From Limonium bicolor (lineage: Eukaryota > Streptophyta > Magnoliopsida > Caryophyllales > Plumbaginaceae): a stretch of DNA of 64,000 nucleotides. Each line of letters begins with the position of its first letter. Within the stretch, counting starts at the first letter, position 1. The position numbers and the translations under genes are program-made. The notes beneath the pieces are model-generated. The model had not been told where the DNA came from and did no database searches. It saw only the letters and a list, made by a program, of their open reading frames with translations. The stretch covers positions 284,495,533 to 284,559,532 of the forward strand of contig CM041778.1 of NCBI GenBank assembly GCA_023374045.1. Reading direction: 5' to 3'. Shown here piece by piece: positions 61,203-64,000 of the stretch.

Positions 61203-62408
61203 ATGCCTCCCCGACGTTCAGGACGTGGTGCAGCTTCAGGCGATGCTCCCCAGGGGGACATTGCAGAGATTGTGCAGCAGGTGGTGACCCAGGTGTTGCA
61301 GACCGTAGGGGCCACTGCTGGTCAGGCGACAGGAGCCGGTAACGCAGGGGGCAGTAATGTGAAGGCGCTTCAGGAGTTCCTGAAGCTGAAACCGCCTTCT
61401 TTTGATGCTAGTGGCGACCCACAGGATGCGAGCCACTGGATTTCTGCCATAGAGGATTTGCTGAGAGTTATGGGATGTGAGGAGGACCAGAAGGTTGGGT
61501 TCGCTACCTTCATGTTTCAGTCAGAGGCAAAGGAGTGGTGGAAGTCAGTTGAAGGGAAGTACCCCCACCCATGGACATGGGAGCAGTTCAGGGGCTGCTT
61601 CAATCAGCAGTTCTATCCCGATGTCTTCAGGGATCAGAAGATAGTTGAGTATGGGAGGCTTCGTCAGACGAAGGAGATGACAGTGGATGAGTACGTGCGG
61701 AGGTTCATTTCCCTTTCTAAGTTTGTGCCTGAGCCGGATGATAACCGGAAGGCTAGGAAGTTTGAGGCTGGTTTGAGGGGTGATATTCGAGCTGCTGTGG
61801 CACCTTTTCGCCACAAGACCTTCAGGGATGTGGCCGATGTGGCGTTGGTAGTGGAGTCTGAGCTGCAGGCTAGGCAGCGGTATGAGAAGAAGGACCAGAG
61901 GCCCGATAAGGGCAAGGAGCAGAAGAGGAAGGCACATGTGGAGGAGCCTGTGAGGCGAGACCAGACTTCTTCTCAGAAGAAGAATTATAGAGGAGACCGG
62001 GGTTCTTCTTCATCAGCATCTCCTGCTATGGAGAAGTGTGCGGAGTGTGATCGTTTTCACCCAAGACGGGAGTGCTACAGGAAGTCCGGGGCGTGCTTCA
62101 AGTGTGGTTCGCTGGATCACCGCATTGCCCAGTGTCCACAGGCTAGAGGTGGAGGTGGCAGTGGCGGTTCTGAGGGCCGAGGTGCTGGTTCAGGGTCCGG
62201 GCAGAAGGCTGATCAGAAGAAGCCCCAGACCCAGGCACGTGTATATGCGCTAGCTGGTGAGCGAGACCGTGACTCAGACCGAGTAGTGTCAGGTATTCTT
62301 CAGATCTCTTCTCAGCCAGTTTTCTGCTTGTTTGATCCAGGAGCTACCCACTCTGTGAGCCACGATTTTAAACCTTATCCTATGTTGATTAAATGGATTA
62401 GGATCTAA
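61203..62408 (+). CDS. E: Ty3/gypsy gag with start of protease (truncated by G)
   Basis: The structural protein of a Tekay/Del-type element packages element RNA into virus-like particles. The start MPPRRSGRG lies 113 bp after the PBS and is typical of the lineage. Residues about 55-225 form the gag domain (LKLKPPSFDASGDPQDASHW, FQSEAKEWWKSV, WEQFRGCFNQQFYPD, FEAGLRGDIR). A basic linker follows. Two zinc knuckles are at residues 279-291 (CX2CX3HX4C) and 298-311 (CX2CX4HX4C), then a Gly/Ser linker and TQARVYAL. The protease start LFDPGATHS (377-385) has DPGA in place of the usual DSGA. No stop or frameshift occurs for about 1.17 kb. From about codon 390 the sequence no longer looks like protease, and the stop at 62408 belongs to the insertion G, so the true product is cut off. 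Confidence 0.9.
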   Translation: MPPRRSGRGAASGDAPQGDIAEIVQQVVTQVLQTVGATAGQATGAGNAGGSNVKALQEFLKLKPPSFDASGDPQDASHWISAIEDLLRVMGCEEDQKVGFATFMFQSEAKEWWKSVEGKYPHPWTWEQFRGCFNQQFYPDVFRDQKIVEYGRLRQTKEMTVDEYVRRFISLSKFVPEPDDNRKARKFEAGLRGDIRAAVAPFRHKTFRDVADVALVVESELQARQRYEKKDQRPDKGKEQKRKAHVEEPVRRDQTSSQKKNYRGDRGSSSSASPAMEKCAECDRFHPRRECYRKSGACFKCGSLDHRIAQCPQARGGGGSGGSEGRGAGSGSGQKADQKKPQTQARVYALAGERDRDSDRVVSGILQISSQPVFCLFDPGATHSVSHDFKPYPMLIKWIRI

Positions 62409-62781
62409 CCGGGTTTTAGGTCCACTTATAACCTAAGATTAATAACTATGTAATAAAACAATAATTATTAAAACCTAAGCTAGCTCACTGGAACCTATTA
62501 TGAGTCGCCACCTAATTTTAACCTAGATCAAATTAGGAAAGGAGAGTTCGGGTTCGGGGGCTTGATATTCGACTTAATTAGGGTTCAAATTACTTTCATT
62601 ACCCCTCCTAGGTCGTTTTTCCTCTACTTGGTTTGTTTACGGCTTGTTACGAGTCGTTTTAACCTAAATGCGCGAGCTTCTGTTTTTTTGTGTTTTTAGC
62701 ATTTTTTGACAGAAAATTAAAGTGGAAATTAAAACTACCTAAACTAGGGTTTCGGAGGCAGAATTAGGTCAAATTTTGTTT

Positions 62782-63044
62782 CCGTCCGTAGCCACGGACC
62801 TATAGTCCGAAGCCACGGACCCCAGTTAACCTAAATATACAGAAAAGTCGAAATTAAACAGAAAACAGAAAATTGCAAAGTCCGGGGCCACGGACAGGCT
62901 GTCCGTGGGCCCGGACATCATCAAAAAAAAACCTAAATTTTAAATTTTTAAAATCCCGCCGCCGTCCGTGGGTGTCCGTGGTCTCGGACAACGCGTCCGA
63001 GGTCCCGGACCATAGGTCCGAGGTCACGGACCACCCACGGACAG
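62782..63044. repeat. Palindrome array in G
   Basis: Repeated GTCCGTGG and CCACGGAC arms with GTCCGAGG/CCCGGAC variants in three groups (62782-62825, 62880-62918, 62960-63044). It lies about 0.6-0.85 kb downstream of the TATA box. Confidence 0.8.
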
Positions 63045-63620
63045 GGGTTTTCAGAAGGTTCCCGAGGGTGTTTTTGGCTCAAATTTTATGGGTGCGTAGC
63101 CTGAAAGATGTACAATACGTTAGTGGTCGAAAGTTCACAATTTGAATTCGAATTATGCACGAAACTTGGTAGACAAGTTATTGGACAGAAACTTGAATAA
63201 ACAGCAATACAGAAGCTTACGAAGGTTGGTTTGAGCCCAAATTTTGAGGCAAGACAGGTAATACCGTGGAGAATTAGGGAAGTTGAGTTTCTACCTGTTT
63301 TACCTTCGGATTCACAACGTTTCTTCACACCGGGATTCGTCGAGTGCCCCGTTGATGGCAGACCCGAAAGGACTTCGAACCAAGCTTCTGGTTGGTTGTT
63401 GTTGCTGTTCTTCACGTTTTAGTGGTGTTTTGTGGGGTTTTGATGATTATTGATGCTTTGGGAATTGGAAAACGTGTTTAGATGGTGATTTCGGGGGATT
63501 TTCGGTATGATTTGGGTGGCCGGGTGTTGGAAAACGTGAGAGAGAGAGAGGAGGCTGTGTTTTCTGACTCTCTAGGGTTCTTGAGCATATGAGGTTCTGA
63601 TTTTATCCAAAAACCTATCC

Positions 63621-63630
63621 CCTTATATAG
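63621..63630 (-). promoter_or_regulatory. TATA box of G
   Basis: Minus strand CTATATAAGG, with a CT-rich leader 60-90 bp downstream. A convincing plant-type core promoter by sequence. Confidence 0.55.
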
Positions 63631-64000
63631 ACTTTCTTAAAGATAAAGAAAATCTAGTAAAAGTAAGATTTTTTGATATTTTAATTAAGTGACTTCCCAA
63701 ATGAATTTTGCTGCGAAATTTAACCACATGTCAAGGATGGATATTACGAATTTTCTGAGGTGGAACCTAATTTTTTTAATGTTGGAATATTTTTAAATTG
63801 AATTTCTCGTCAGATTCAGTCAGAAATTGCTAGAAAATTATTGGAAATTCGAAAAATCAAAATTCCAACGCCATTATGCTTAGAATGTCATCCTCTATCA
63901 TGGGTTAAAATATCAAAGCATTTCAAGTTGATTTGGGCATCCTTTGGAGGAGAGAGAAAGCTTACAAGAGGTCTTAGGAGCCTTTAAAGATTACCAAAAC

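Larger units (their letters stand above)
62375..64000 (-). mobile_element. G: LTR-like insertion, minus strand, left edge approximate
   Basis: It interrupts E right after the protease start; a candidate end is TGTTGATTAA at 62384-62393, reading ATCAACA on the minus strand. A TATA box and a CCCTAGAGAG-rich leader on the minus strand (63630 down to about 63520) give the direction. A palindrome array follows at 62782-63044. A GA-repeat lies near 63536-63551. There is no PBS or coding sequence inside the window, and the other edge is beyond 64000. A Ty3/gypsy-type LTR is likely but not shown. Confidence 0.5.

Noticed and set aside
62375..62408. The last codons of the gag frame as real protease sequence
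   Set aside because: Residues after SHDF do not resemble gypsy protease, and the stop falls in sequence whose composition matches the insertion G.

Overview
This is plant nuclear DNA made almost entirely of nested LTR retrotransposons. No host gene, tRNA, rRNA or CRISPR locus could be supported. The evidence is plant-type retrotransposon proteins (Ty3/gypsy of Tekay/Del type, Ty1/copia of Sirevirus type), primer-binding sites complementary to initiator tRNA-Met, 5-bp target-site duplications, and AT-rich LTRs several kb long. A large, repeat-rich angiosperm genome, probably a eudicot, is inferred. I cannot name the species.

Layout. The oldest layer is a decayed Ty3/gypsy pol on the + strand (11699-12704). 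On its left it is broken by a minus-strand LTR (L, 6984-11698), which is itself broken by another very long LTR-like block (K, right edge 6983, reaching left to about 722 or beyond). On its right it is broken by a minus-strand Sirevirus-like copia element: 3' LTR 12705-13414, env-like pseudogene, then RNase H, RT, integrase, protease and gag remnants up to 20262. That element is cut by a + strand LTR (F, from 20263), cut in turn at 22310 by a gypsy element (E). The LTR of E is split at 22363/59171 by a 36.8-kb insertion; its PBS and open gag follow at 61078-62370. The gag/protease reading frame is then cut near 62.4 kb by a further minus-strand LTR-like element (G).

The 36.8-kb insertion (22364-59165) is a tandem dimer, LTR-internal-LTR-internal-LTR, on the minus strand, bounded by one TSD, GTTAA. 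One of its internal domains carries a complete + strand relative (31399-45283, TSD AAGAG). The other internal domain keeps the empty site. Both are LARD-like (large retrotransposon derivatives): LTRs of about 4.4 kb, internal domains of 4.8-5.0 kb with PBS and PPT but no gag or pol, and non-coding sequence still recognisably shared between two subfamilies.

Three patterns are not explained by ordinary annotation. (1) A hairpin module near the LTR 3' end, next to a CAG|GTA motif, keeps its base pairing in three subfamilies while the stem sequences differ. (2) Dense arrays of short palindromes with RGTCCG-type cores sit in the middle of LTRs from at least four element families. (3) Several LTR leaders carry a phased triplet of AAG|GTAA donor-like sites, and a CAG|GTAC acceptor-like site lies 356-357 bp before the LTR end. 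Together they suggest a structured, possibly spliced, non-coding retrotransposon RNA. That is inference and needs RNA data.
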